A stretch of DNA of 40,044 nt from contig JAHEAZ010000021.1 of NCBI GenBank assembly GCA_024642505.1, positions 1 through 40,044 on the forward strand. The letters run 5' to 3'. The notes beneath the pieces were generated by a model that was not told where the DNA came from, did no database searches, and saw only the letters and a list, made by a program, of their open reading frames with translations. The DNA is from Gammaproteobacteria bacterium. Its GTDB lineage: Bacteria > Pseudomonadota > Gammaproteobacteria > Steroidobacterales > Steroidobacteraceae. Position numbers and translations under genes: made by a program. Shown here piece by piece: positions 15,266-22,178 of the stretch (its first letter is position 1; each line of letters starts with the position of its first letter).

Positions 15266-17455
15266 TCAGTTCTCCCGTTCGATGGAAACGAAGTTGACGT
15301 TCATACCCGTCCCGCCCATCAGCGGATCGGTCTCGTAGCGCGTGATCAGCTGCGCGTCGCTGGCGCCGACGCCGAAGGCGCTGCGCAGGCCCTTCGCGGT
15401 GTGACCGAAGCCGTGGACCATGTAGACGCAGTCCGGTCGGATCGCCTCCGTCACGCGTACCTTGATCGGGCTGCTGAGCACGTCGTCCTGGTTGCGCAGG
15501 CGGACGTAGTCGCCCGACCTGAGGCCGAGCCGCGCGCCGACACTGGCATTCAGCCACACGTCGTTCTCAGGCATAGCGTCGCGCAGGATCGGATTGGTCT
15601 GTGTGCGGCTGAACGAGTGCACCGGTGCGCGGCCGTAGAGCAGGCGGAAGCTGCCCGGCGGCCCTTCCTTCTGGCGCTGATGGCGCGGGACCGGGTCGAA
15701 GCCGGCCCGCTCCAGCTGCAGGGAGTAGAACTCGACCTTGCCGGAAGGCGTCGGCCATAGGGCCTCGACGCCCTCGTCGAAGAACGCCGGCGCAGGGGTT
15801 CCCTTCACCAGGCCCTTCTCTTTCAGTGTACCGAGGCTCAGTCCCGCGCCCGCGAGGCGGTAATCGAGGTACTCCTCGATGTCCTGCCAGGGGTAGTACT
15901 CGCCGAGGCCGAGCTTGAAGGCCAGCTCGCGGGCAATCCACCAGTTCGGCTTCTGGTCGCCCGGTGGCTCGACAACCGGCTGGCGCAGCGCCACGAAGGG
16001 GTCGCGGAAGTACTCCACGTTCAGCTCGTCGTAGCGCTCGAGGTAAGTCGCCTCCGGCAAGACCACGTCCGCCCAGCCGGCAATCTCGGAGGGAATGACG
16101 TCCACGACGACCAGCAGATCGAGTGCCTGGATAGCCTTGAGGGTTTCCGCCTCGTTCGGCAACGCATGGATCAGGTTGGTCGCATACACGAACCAGCCCT
16201 TGACCGGATATGGCTGACCGCTGATCGTCGCCTCGCGGATGCCGGTACTGATGGTCTCGTGCGCGAACGGGTACTTCTTGCCCGGGTTGTCCACCTTGCC
16301 GCGCCCCGACTTCGGGTATGGCTGGTAGGGGTAGCCGGGCACGTCCATGCTCGACGGGTAGTAGAAGCCGCCCTTGCGGCCCCAACTGCCGAGCAATGCA
16401 TTAAGCAGCGCGATCGCGCGGCTGCGCTGGGTGTCGTCGCCGTACCAGGTGGCGTGGCGTCCAGGATGTACCAGAGTCGCCGGGCGGTGACGTGCCATCT
16501 CGCGTGCCGACTCGCGGATCTTCTCCGGCGGGATGCCCGTTTCCAGGTACGCCCATTCCGGCGTGCGCTCAACGATCTCGGCCTTGAAGTTTTCGAATCC
16601 GAAACCATGCTGTTCGACGAAAGCCTGGTCGTACAGTTCCTCGGTGACGATGACATTCATCCACGCCAGCAACAGCGCGATGTCGCTGCCGGGCTTGACC
16701 GGCAGGTAGTACTTCGCCTTGCTGGCGGCCACCGAGAAGCGCGGATCGGCGACGATCACCGTCGCGCCCTTGCCAAGCGCCTCGGCGAACTCCTGCACCT
16801 GGGTGTTGTGCATGTTCTCGCCGAGGTGCGACCCAATCAGCACGATGCAGCGCGCATTCCTGATGTCCGTTCGTTCGGGCGAGCCAATATCCTCTCCGAA
16901 GGTCAGCAGGAATCCGGCGTCGCGCGGGCCGCGACACTGGGCGAAGGAAGGCGCCGCGATGTTCGGCGTGCCATAGGCTTTGAACGTGTGCTTGAGGAAG
17001 GCGCCACCGATGCCGTGGCTGAACAGCGCCACGGCCTCGGGCCCGTGCTCCACCTTGATCTTCTGCAGCTTCCCGGCGATGTAGTCGAACGCCTCGTCCC
17101 AGGTGACCTCGACCCACTCTTCCCCGCCGCGAGCCTTGCGACGGATCAGTGGCGACTGCAGTCGGTCAGGATCGGTGACGGTGCCGATTCCGCCCGTGCC
17201 GCGCGGACACAGACGGCCGCGTGATAGCGGGTCTTCGGGGTTGCCGGTGATCTTCCATAGCCTGCCGTCGCGCACGTGGGCGATGGCATTGCACTTCCAG
17301 AAGCAGATGTCGCAGTAGGTCGGCACCGCACGCACGGTTCCGGCAGACGCTGCCGCGGTCGCCCCCAGCCGGCGGGGAGAGAGTCCTGCCAGGCTGGCCG
17401 CGCCCAGACCGAGACCAGAGATCTTCAGGAAGCGCCGTCGGGAAATCGTGTTCAT
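15266..17455 (-). CDS. Tat-exported molybdopterin oxidoreductase, polysulfide/thiosulfate reductase type
   Basis: Catalytic subunit of a DMSO reductase-family complex, 729 residues. The Tat signal is SRRRFLKISG. The FS0 cluster ligands are C48, C51, C55 and C83 (CDICFWKC...CPRG). The likely Mo ligand is C174 in SFAQCRGPRDAG, as in PsrA/PhsA/NapA-type enzymes. The size and the partners (four-cluster ferredoxin, NrfD) are those of Psr/Phs complexes. The adjoining YeeE/YedE and rhodanese genes point to a sulfur substrate. Direction (polysulfide or thiosulfate reduction versus oxidation) and exact substrate cannot be read from sequence. It is the first gene of the minus-strand cluster, with a palindrome 28 bp upstream. 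Confidence 0.93.
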   Translation of the reverse strand: MNTISRRRFLKISGLGLGAASLAGLSPRRLGATAAASAGTVRAVPTYCDICFWKCNAIAHVRDGRLWKITGNPEDPLSRGRLCPRGTGGIGTVTDPDRLQSPLIRRKARGGEEWVEVTWDEAFDYIAGKLQKIKVEHGPEAVALFSHGIGGAFLKHTFKAYGTPNIAAPSFAQCRGPRDAGFLLTFGEDIGSPERTDIRNARCIVLIGSHLGENMHNTQVQEFAEALGKGATVIVADPRFSVAASKAKYYLPVKPGSDIALLLAWMNVIVTEELYDQAFVEQHGFGFENFKAEIVERTPEWAYLETGIPPEKIRESAREMARHRPATLVHPGRHATWYGDDTQRSRAIALLNALLGSWGRKGGFYYPSSMDVPGYPYQPYPKSGRGKVDNPGKKYPFAHETISTGIREATISGQPYPVKGWFVYATNLIHALPNEAETLKAIQALDLLVVVDVIPSEIAGWADVVLPEATYLERYDELNVEYFRDPFVALRQPVVEPPGDQKPNWWIARELAFKLGLGEYYPWQDIEEYLDYRLAGAGLSLGTLKEKGLVKGTPAPAFFDEGVEALWPTPSGKVEFYSLQLERAGFDPVPRHQRQKEGPPGSFRLLYGRAPVHSFSRTQTNPILRDAMPENDVWLNASVGARLGLRSGDYVRLRNQDDVLSSPIKVRVTEAIRPDCVYMVHGFGHTAKGLRSAFGVGASDAQLITRYETDPLMGGTGMNVNFVSIEREN

Positions 17456-17482
17456 CGTGGCAGGAACGAAGCCGGGCCATCA

Positions 17483-17500
17483 CATTAGTAAAATCTAATG
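17483..17500. promoter_or_regulatory. Perfect palindrome, candidate operator of the sulfur-type cluster
   Basis: CATTAG-TAAAAT-CTAATG, two perfect 6 bp half-sites around a 6 bp AT spacer, ends 28 bp upstream of the Mo-subunit ATG. On the minus strand a weak promoter could be TTGCGG (17512-17507), 17 bp, ACTAAT (17489-17484), so the palindrome would cover the -10 region, the usual place for a repressor site. The local region (17483-17570) is AT-rich against a GC-rich background. Confidence 0.5.
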
Positions 17501-17645
17501 GGTGCACCGCAACAATGCACCGGTACAATCCGTATGCAGTGCAAAATAACTTTTTTTACAAGGTGTTAGGCGCGTCCACTGGGGTCAGCGCGGCGACTGA
17601 GTGACTGAGGTCACTGACGCGATGGGACTCGAGCTTCGCACCCGA

Positions 17646-18011
17646 CTACTTGCGCCTCAGCAGCTCCGCAAGATCGCCGAAGGCCGTAAACGTCGCGCCC
17701 ACCTGCCTGGCCTCACCGGGCGCCGATGGATCCACGGACCGCGCATGCTCGTTGTCGTGGCAATAGATGCACAGCAGCTCCCAGTTGCTGCCGTCGGCCG
17801 GGTTGTTGTCGTGGTCGTGGTCGCGATGATGCACGGTCAGCTCGCGCAGATTCTCGCGCGTAAACTCGCGGGCGCAGCGACCGCAGATCCAGGGATAGAT
17901 CTTCAGGGCCTGCTCGCGGTAGCCCTGGTCGCGCAGGAGACGATCCCGCTGCGCCTTGGCGACGACCCGGTCGAGGTTGGAGGGGCCAGACTTGGGGTCG
18001 CGGTTGGACAT
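17646..18011 (-). CDS. yajD: HNH endonuclease-fold protein, YajD type
   Basis: A 121-residue cytoplasmic protein. A basic N-terminal helix (NLDRVVAKAQRDRLLRDQGYREQALKIYP) leads to a zinc pair ICGRC, the HNH core HHRDHDHDNNP, and a second zinc pair LCIYC with HDNEH. The match to E. coli YajD (about 115 residues) is good over the full length. The fold is that of HNH nucleases. The cellular role of YajD is not established. The ATG at 18011 gives the family length; the longer in-frame extension is a shadow of the lipoprotein gene on the other strand. Confidence 0.9.
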   Translation of the reverse strand: MSNRDPKSGPSNLDRVVAKAQRDRLLRDQGYREQALKIYPWICGRCAREFTRENLRELTVHHRDHDHDNNPADGSNWELLCIYCHDNEHARSVDPSAPGEARQVGATFTAFGDLAELLRRK

Positions 18012-18038
18012 CGCGCAATGGTACCGGAGCCTGCCGGA

Positions 18039-18080
18039 GGGGTCAGACCCCGTTTCGCAAGGGGCGACGGGGACTGTCCC
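18039..18080. repeat. Palindrome GGGGTC-A-GACCCC and single GGGGACTGTCCC copy
   Basis: A perfect 13 bp palindrome (18039-18051) followed by one copy of the GGGGACAG-family core in reverse orientation (18069-18080). Both sit in the 105 bp gap between divergent yajD and the small lipoprotein gene. Unlike the other members this copy has no second arm, so it looks like a decayed or partial element. Confidence 0.55.
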
Positions 18081-18116
18081 TGCAATCGCGCCTCTCCGAT
18101 CGTTTAACGTACTGGG

Positions 18117-18563
18117 ATGCTGCGCAGAATCGCATGCCTGCTGCTGTGCCTCGCGCTTCCCGGCTGCGGGCGGGAGACCGGTCCGGAAGAAGAACTCCGC
18201 GGCGTCGTCGCCGCGGCCGAGGAGGCCGCGGAGGCGCGCGATGCTGCCGCGCTGTTCGAGCTGATCGCCGCCGATTACCGCGATGGCCAGGGCAACGGCG
18301 CCGAGGAAATCCGGCGCTACGTGCGTGGCTACCTCGTCGCGCATCAGTCCATACACCTGCTGGTACGCATCGACAAGATCGAACTGCCGGCGACCGGCCT
18401 CGCGCGCCTGCGCGCGACCGTCGGAATGCTTGGGCAGGAAACGGACAGCGCCGCGGCCTGGGACCTGGCCGCAGACGTCTATGAGTTCGACCTGACCTTG
18501 GCGCGCGAAGCCGGCGCCTGGCAGGTCACGCGCGCTGACTGGCGTCGTGCCGTGGCAGACTGA
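18117..18563 (+). CDS. Small lipoprotein, possibly NTF2-like fold
   Basis: A 148-residue lipoprotein with lipobox LPGC (Cys17), followed by a helix-rich acidic stretch EEELRGVVAAAEEAAEARDAAALFELIAADYRD. The rest is beta-rich and ends VYEFDLTLAREAGAWQVTRADWRRA. The pattern (helices, DAAALFELIAADY, then strands ending in a W-V-T-AxW motif) recalls the SnoaL/NTF2-like fold, but I assign no function. The gene is 40 bp upstream of the channel gene and probably co-transcribed. Confidence 0.65.
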   Translation: MLRRIACLLLCLALPGCGRETGPEEELRGVVAAAEEAAEARDAAALFELIAADYRDGQGNGAEEIRRYVRGYLVAHQSIHLLVRIDKIELPATGLARLRATVGMLGQETDSAAAWDLAADVYEFDLTLAREAGAWQVTRADWRRAVAD

Positions 18564-18603
18564 AGGGACGGCGATACCGCGCAATTGCTGACGAGGGCCT
18601 GCA

Positions 18604-19041
18604 ATGATTCGTCAATTACTCGACGGCGTCCTGATGGTGGTGCTCAACGTGGCAATCCACGGCCTGGTCCTGGGCTGGTGCATTCGCCAGTTGCGCCTCG
18701 ACCGGAGCGGCGAGAAGCGCTCGTTTCTTGGAGACACCTGGCTGCTCTCACGTCTGGCGGTCTGGGCCATCCTGGCGCACCTGGTTGAGATCGCCGTGTG
18801 GGGCGTGTTCTACAACTGGCGCGGCGTAATGTCCGGTCCGGAAATGAGCTTCTATTTCAGCGCGGTGACCTACGCGACCATTGGCTATGGCGATGTCGTA
18901 CCGCCGGAGGACTGGCGGCTGCTGGCGTCAATGGAAGGCCTGATCGGGATCCTGATGTGCGCCTGGTCCGGGGGTTTCTTCTTCGCCACCGTTGCCCGCC
19001 TGTACGGCCTTCAACAGTTCGACAGAGCCACGGGGAGATGA
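18604..19041 (+). CDS. Two-pore-helix ion channel (K+ channel filter TIGYGD)
   Basis: A 145-residue inner-membrane protein. It has an N-terminal membrane segment, a second one (LAVWAILAHLVEIAVWGVFYNW), a pore loop with the potassium selectivity filter TYATIGYGDVVPP, and a last helix (GLIGILMCAWSGGFFFATVARLYG). This is the Ion_trans_2 family and would act as a tetramer. It lacks a cytoplasmic RCK/TrkA-N gating domain. The ion preference follows from the TIGYGD filter. Gating and physiological role are not visible. Confidence 0.9.
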   Translation: MIRQLLDGVLMVVLNVAIHGLVLGWCIRQLRLDRSGEKRSFLGDTWLLSRLAVWAILAHLVEIAVWGVFYNWRGVMSGPEMSFYFSAVTYATIGYGDVVPPEDWRLLASMEGLIGILMCAWSGGFFFATVARLYGLQQFDRATGR

Positions 19042-19102
19042 TCATGGCTATCCCCTCCGGGCCGGCGCAGAGGAGGATGTCGGCGGTTCCTGACGACAGC
19101 GT

Positions 19103-19840
19103 TCAGCCAAAGAGTTCCGTCCAGAACGACTTCATTTCCTGCCAGGACTCACGGTCTACCGTCTCGTTGTACTCGAGCGGCAGGCCGTACTTACGGCCGT
19201 TTTCGGTCGCATCCGGATTGGTGAAGCCGTGCCTGGCGCCCGGGTAGGTGACGAACCTGTAGTCGACGCCTAGCTCATCCATTTCCTGGCGAAAGCCGGC
19301 CTGCTCCTCGGCCGAGACGAAGCTGTCGTCCTCACCGTGGCAAACGAGTACCCGTGCCTTCACGTCGCCCTTGCTGGCGGTATGGGTTTTGCCAAGCGAG
19401 CCGTGGAAGCTGACCACGCCGTGGAGATTGAGGCCCAGGCGTGCCGCATGCAGCGCCAGCGCGCCGCCGAGGCAATATCCCATCGCGCCGAGCTGACCGG
19501 CATCGGCTTCCGGGCGCCTTCCCAGCTGCTCGACGGCAGTGCGCACCTTGGCGCTGGTTGCGTCCATGTCGGCGAACAGGCCGTTCATCAGCTGGCCGGC
19601 CTCGGTCGCATCCGCAGCGGTCTTGCCGCCGCCGTACATGTCGGCCGCCAGCGCAACGTAACCAAGTTCCGCGAGCTGACGTGCGCGGCGCTTCAGGTAT
19701 TCCGTGACTCCCCACCATTCACCAAACACCACGATGCCCGGCCGCGGCCCGGCCTGCGAGGCGTCCCAGGCGAGGTAGCCGACCAGGCTTGCGCCGCCCG
19801 CCGTGTAGGTCACCGTCTCCGTCCTGATATCCGCTGCCAT
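19103..19840 (-). CDS. Dienelactone hydrolase family protein
   Basis: A 245-residue alpha/beta hydrolase with the Cys nucleophile of this family: C123 in AMGYCLGG, acid D171/D172 in CHGEDD, and H204 in GARHGFT. Near the start VFGEWWGVTEYLKRRARQLAELGYVALAADMYG is typical of DLH proteins. Members hydrolyse dienelactones or other cyclic esters, but many paralogues have unknown substrates, and no aromatic-degradation genes are nearby. It is last in a minus-strand series after the VOC gene (36 bp gap). Confidence 0.9.
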   Translation of the reverse strand: MAADIRTETVTYTAGGASLVGYLAWDASQAGPRPGIVVFGEWWGVTEYLKRRARQLAELGYVALAADMYGGGKTAADATEAGQLMNGLFADMDATSAKVRTAVEQLGRRPEADAGQLGAMGYCLGGALALHAARLGLNLHGVVSFHGSLGKTHTASKGDVKARVLVCHGEDDSFVSAEEQAGFRQEMDELGVDYRFVTYPGARHGFTNPDATENGRKYGLPLEYNETVDRESWQEMKSFWTELFG

Positions 19841-19876
19841 GGTCGTTGTCCTGCCGTCCCCGGTTCCGGATTGCAG

Positions 19877-20281
19877 TCAACCTCCCCCGGGTGGCGCTGT
19901 CAACCCGTCCACGCGCCAGGGGGGGAAACGCCGGTTTGTGCCGGCATGAAACAGCACGATCAGGTTGCCGGCTGGGTCGCGCAGGCGCGCTTCCCGCCAC
20001 AGCCAGGGCTGGTCCTTCGGGCCGTGATCGAACTCCAGGCCGCGATGCTTGAGCCGCTCGACCGTCGCGTCGAGGTCATCGCACTCGAAGTACACCTCGG
20101 GGCCCTCGCCGACGGCCGGATGTTCGGCGAGCTCCACCGAAAAAGTCGCGCCGCCTTCCGGACTCTCGAAGCGGACGTAGCGCGGCCGGCTGTCCACGAT
20201 CAGGACGAAGCCGAGGCGCTCGTAGAATTCCGCGCAGATGCCGACATCGCGCGCCTTGAGCGTTACCTGGTTGAGCTTCAT
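19877..20281 (-). CDS. VOC / glyoxalase-bleomycin resistance fold protein
   Basis: A 134-residue single VOC module: MKLNQVTLKARDVGICAEFYERLGFVLIVDS, then FSVELAEHP, GPEVYFECDDLDATVERLKHRGLEF and WREARLRDPAGNLIVLFHAG. This is the glyoxalase/dioxygenase superfamily, small metal-binding enzymes or binding proteins. Candidate metal ligands cannot be fixed by eye because the first strand has Q where glyoxalase I has H. The substrate is unknown. It sits between the MBL hydrolase and DLH genes on the same strand. Confidence 0.85.
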   Translation of the reverse strand: MKLNQVTLKARDVGICAEFYERLGFVLIVDSRPRYVRFESPEGGATFSVELAEHPAVGEGPEVYFECDDLDATVERLKHRGLEFDHGPKDQPWLWREARLRDPAGNLIVLFHAGTNRRFPPWRVDGLTAPPGGG

Positions 20282-20333
20282 AAGTGCAGGTTACCGCGGC
20301 AACGCGATGGCCGGCACCCGCGGGCAGGAGTCA

Positions 20334-21296
20334 TCATGTGCCGCCTGCCACCAGTGGATAGCAGGCCAGGTCAGTCGCGACCTCTACCGGCCCGTCAAAG
20401 CGCTTGCGCAATGCTGCAAGGTTGGCTTCGAGATCGAGTTCACTGCGCTTCATGAGGTGCGTCAGTACCACCCGGTGAACCTTCGCCTCCGCGGCGATCC
20501 GCCCGATCTCCGAGGGCGGCATGTGCAGCCGCCGGGCCACGGAATCATCGTCAGCCTCACCGATGGCGTGGTGCGCCAGCAGCAGGTCGGCATCGGCAGC
20601 CAGCCTTTCCAGCGTGCCAAGCCGGCCATTCATGTCGCCACTGAAAGCGATGCTCAGGCCGCCAATATCGACGCGCCAGGCGAGCGCCGGCAACGGCCCG
20701 TGCTCGACGCGTACGGCTGCGATGCTGAGGTTGCCAGGCAGGTCCATGCTCCAGATGGACTGACCCTCGGGCGACACCACCCGCGGCACCAGCTTCCAGC
20801 CTGCGGAGCCATCAAGCATGGCGTGCAGGTACGGATAGACGCCCTGCTCGCCGAACAGCAGTTCAAGGAACCGGTCGGTCGCAGGCAGCAGCGCGTTTCC
20901 GCCGGGTCCAAGTACCGGCAGGTCGGCGTCGCGCCCCTCGAAGAAGCTCGCTTTGACCAACGCAGGGAAGTCAGCATTGTGGTCGGCGTGCAAATGGGTG
21001 AATAGCACAGCATGCAAGTCGTGAAATCGCGCGCCAGACTCGCCAAAGCGTAGCGCGCTGCCGCCGCCGGCATCGATGAGCACGACCGCACGGCCCTCGC
21101 GCCATACGACATAGGATGTCGACGCGCGTTCGCCACGGAGTTCGGGTCCGCCGGAGCCCAGTACCTGCACGGCAACCCCGTGCGCACCACACACCTCCCC
21201 GGCGGCGGGACCCGCGAAAGCCTGCGCGCAGAGCAGGCACATCGCCAGGGCCGACATCCGCATGGACTGCGGCTTATCCTCCGGACAGGGGCTCAT
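20334..21296 (-). CDS. Exported metallo-beta-lactamase-fold hydrolase
   Basis: A 320-residue protein with a signal peptide (residues about 13-28) and the MBL metal motif THLHADHNAD (H101, H103, D105, H106). Other fold landmarks are SYVVWREGRAVVLIDAGGGSALRFG, IAFSGDMNG and LLLAHHAIGEADD, and a late VVLTHLMKR. It looks closest to the RNase Z/arylsulfatase-like branch of periplasmic MBL hydrolases. The substrate is unknown. Its ATG overlaps the stop of the upstream secreted-protein gene (ATGA), so the two are co-translated. Confidence 0.88.
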   Translation of the reverse strand: MSPCPEDKPQSMRMSALAMCLLCAQAFAGPAAGEVCGAHGVAVQVLGSGGPELRGERASTSYVVWREGRAVVLIDAGGGSALRFGESGARFHDLHAVLFTHLHADHNADFPALVKASFFEGRDADLPVLGPGGNALLPATDRFLELLFGEQGVYPYLHAMLDGSAGWKLVPRVVSPEGQSIWSMDLPGNLSIAAVRVEHGPLPALAWRVDIGGLSIAFSGDMNGRLGTLERLAADADLLLAHHAIGEADDDSVARRLHMPPSEIGRIAAEAKVHRVVLTHLMKRSELDLEANLAALRKRFDGPVEVATDLACYPLVAGGT

Positions 21297-22033
21297 TTCA
21301 GCTTGCGGTATTCGTCGAAGCGCATCGAAACATCGGTAGACACATTGAAGAACGTGATCACCGTCAGGTTCAGGTTGACCTCAAGACCCCGCAGCAGCTT
21401 GGCGCCGCTCGCCAGGTCGGGCCCGTATGTATAGACGATGTCGAGACGCTTGAGCTTCGCCAGCATGTTCCCTGAGGGCTCCTTCAGCGTGAATTCCAGG
21501 CGCTCGACGTAGGGTGCACCGGGGCCGGCCTTCACGACATGCACCGTGCCGCGCAGGTTCTTCGAACCATCGTCGCCGATGTCGACGTGCCGCCCGCCCA
21601 TGCTGAAACCGTGGTCCTTGTCCTTCGGTTCGATGCGATAGACGGCAAGCTGGTCGTCCTCGGAGACCGTCTCGATCAGCGCGTCTTCGAGCAGGGGGTG
21701 CAGCTCGCCATACAGCTCGCGGTCGTGTTCACCCTCGCAGGGGTCCTCGTCTCTGTCTGGCTTGCCCTCCTTGGTGACCGCCACCGGCGTGCACTGCTCT
21801 CCGGCAGGCTGCGACGGGTCCCAGCGCGTGACCGCGGTCATTGCGGGCTCATTCAGGGCCTGGACAGCCTGGGTCTGGCGAAATGCCCACCCGTCGGCGG
21901 TATCCAGTTCCGCGCCTTCCAGTGCCGCCGCCAGGGTCGCCGGCAGGCCGACGTCCGCGGCGTGGGCGACCGCGGGAACTCCCACCCCGAGGCCGAGGCA
22001 AACCAGTGATACGGCCCCGATTCCGAGCTTCAT
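21293..22033 (-). CDS. Secreted protein of unknown function
   Basis: A 246-residue exported protein with a clear signal peptide (MKLGIGAVSLVCLGLGVGVPAVAHA). It has an acidic mid-section (EDPCEGEHDRELYGELHPLLEDALIETVSEDDQ), then MGGRHVDIGDDGSKNLRGTVHVVKAGPGAPYVERLEFTL and an amphipathic beta C-terminus (LDIVYTYGP, LEVNLNLTVITFFNVSTDVSMRFDEYRKL). The last part looks like beta strands facing membrane or lipid. The ATG at 22033 is chosen because it opens the signal peptide. It is first in the minus-strand set with MBL, VOC and DLH genes and divergent from ggt. No family recognised. Confidence 0.7.
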   Translation of the reverse strand: MKLGIGAVSLVCLGLGVGVPAVAHAADVGLPATLAAALEGAELDTADGWAFRQTQAVQALNEPAMTAVTRWDPSQPAGEQCTPVAVTKEGKPDRDEDPCEGEHDRELYGELHPLLEDALIETVSEDDQLAVYRIEPKDKDHGFSMGGRHVDIGDDGSKNLRGTVHVVKAGPGAPYVERLEFTLKEPSGNMLAKLKRLDIVYTYGPDLASGAKLLRGLEVNLNLTVITFFNVSTDVSMRFDEYRKLK

Positions 22034-22178
22034 GATTCGTACCCCATTCGAGGTGAGATCCCGTATGGTGTCCGTCGCTGGCTGAGTGTCAAGCCCGGGC
22101 GCCGGCTGGACGATCCAAATCCACCCTGGCAATCCCGCTGCGGCTAGAATCGCGGACTCCGGACGTTGAGGATTCCGC
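22034..22178. promoter_or_regulatory. Divergent promoter region between the secreted protein and ggt
   Basis: A 145 bp gap serving two divergent genes. It is GC-rich and I see no convincing -35/-10 pair or palindrome. It must hold both promoters. Confidence 0.25.
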
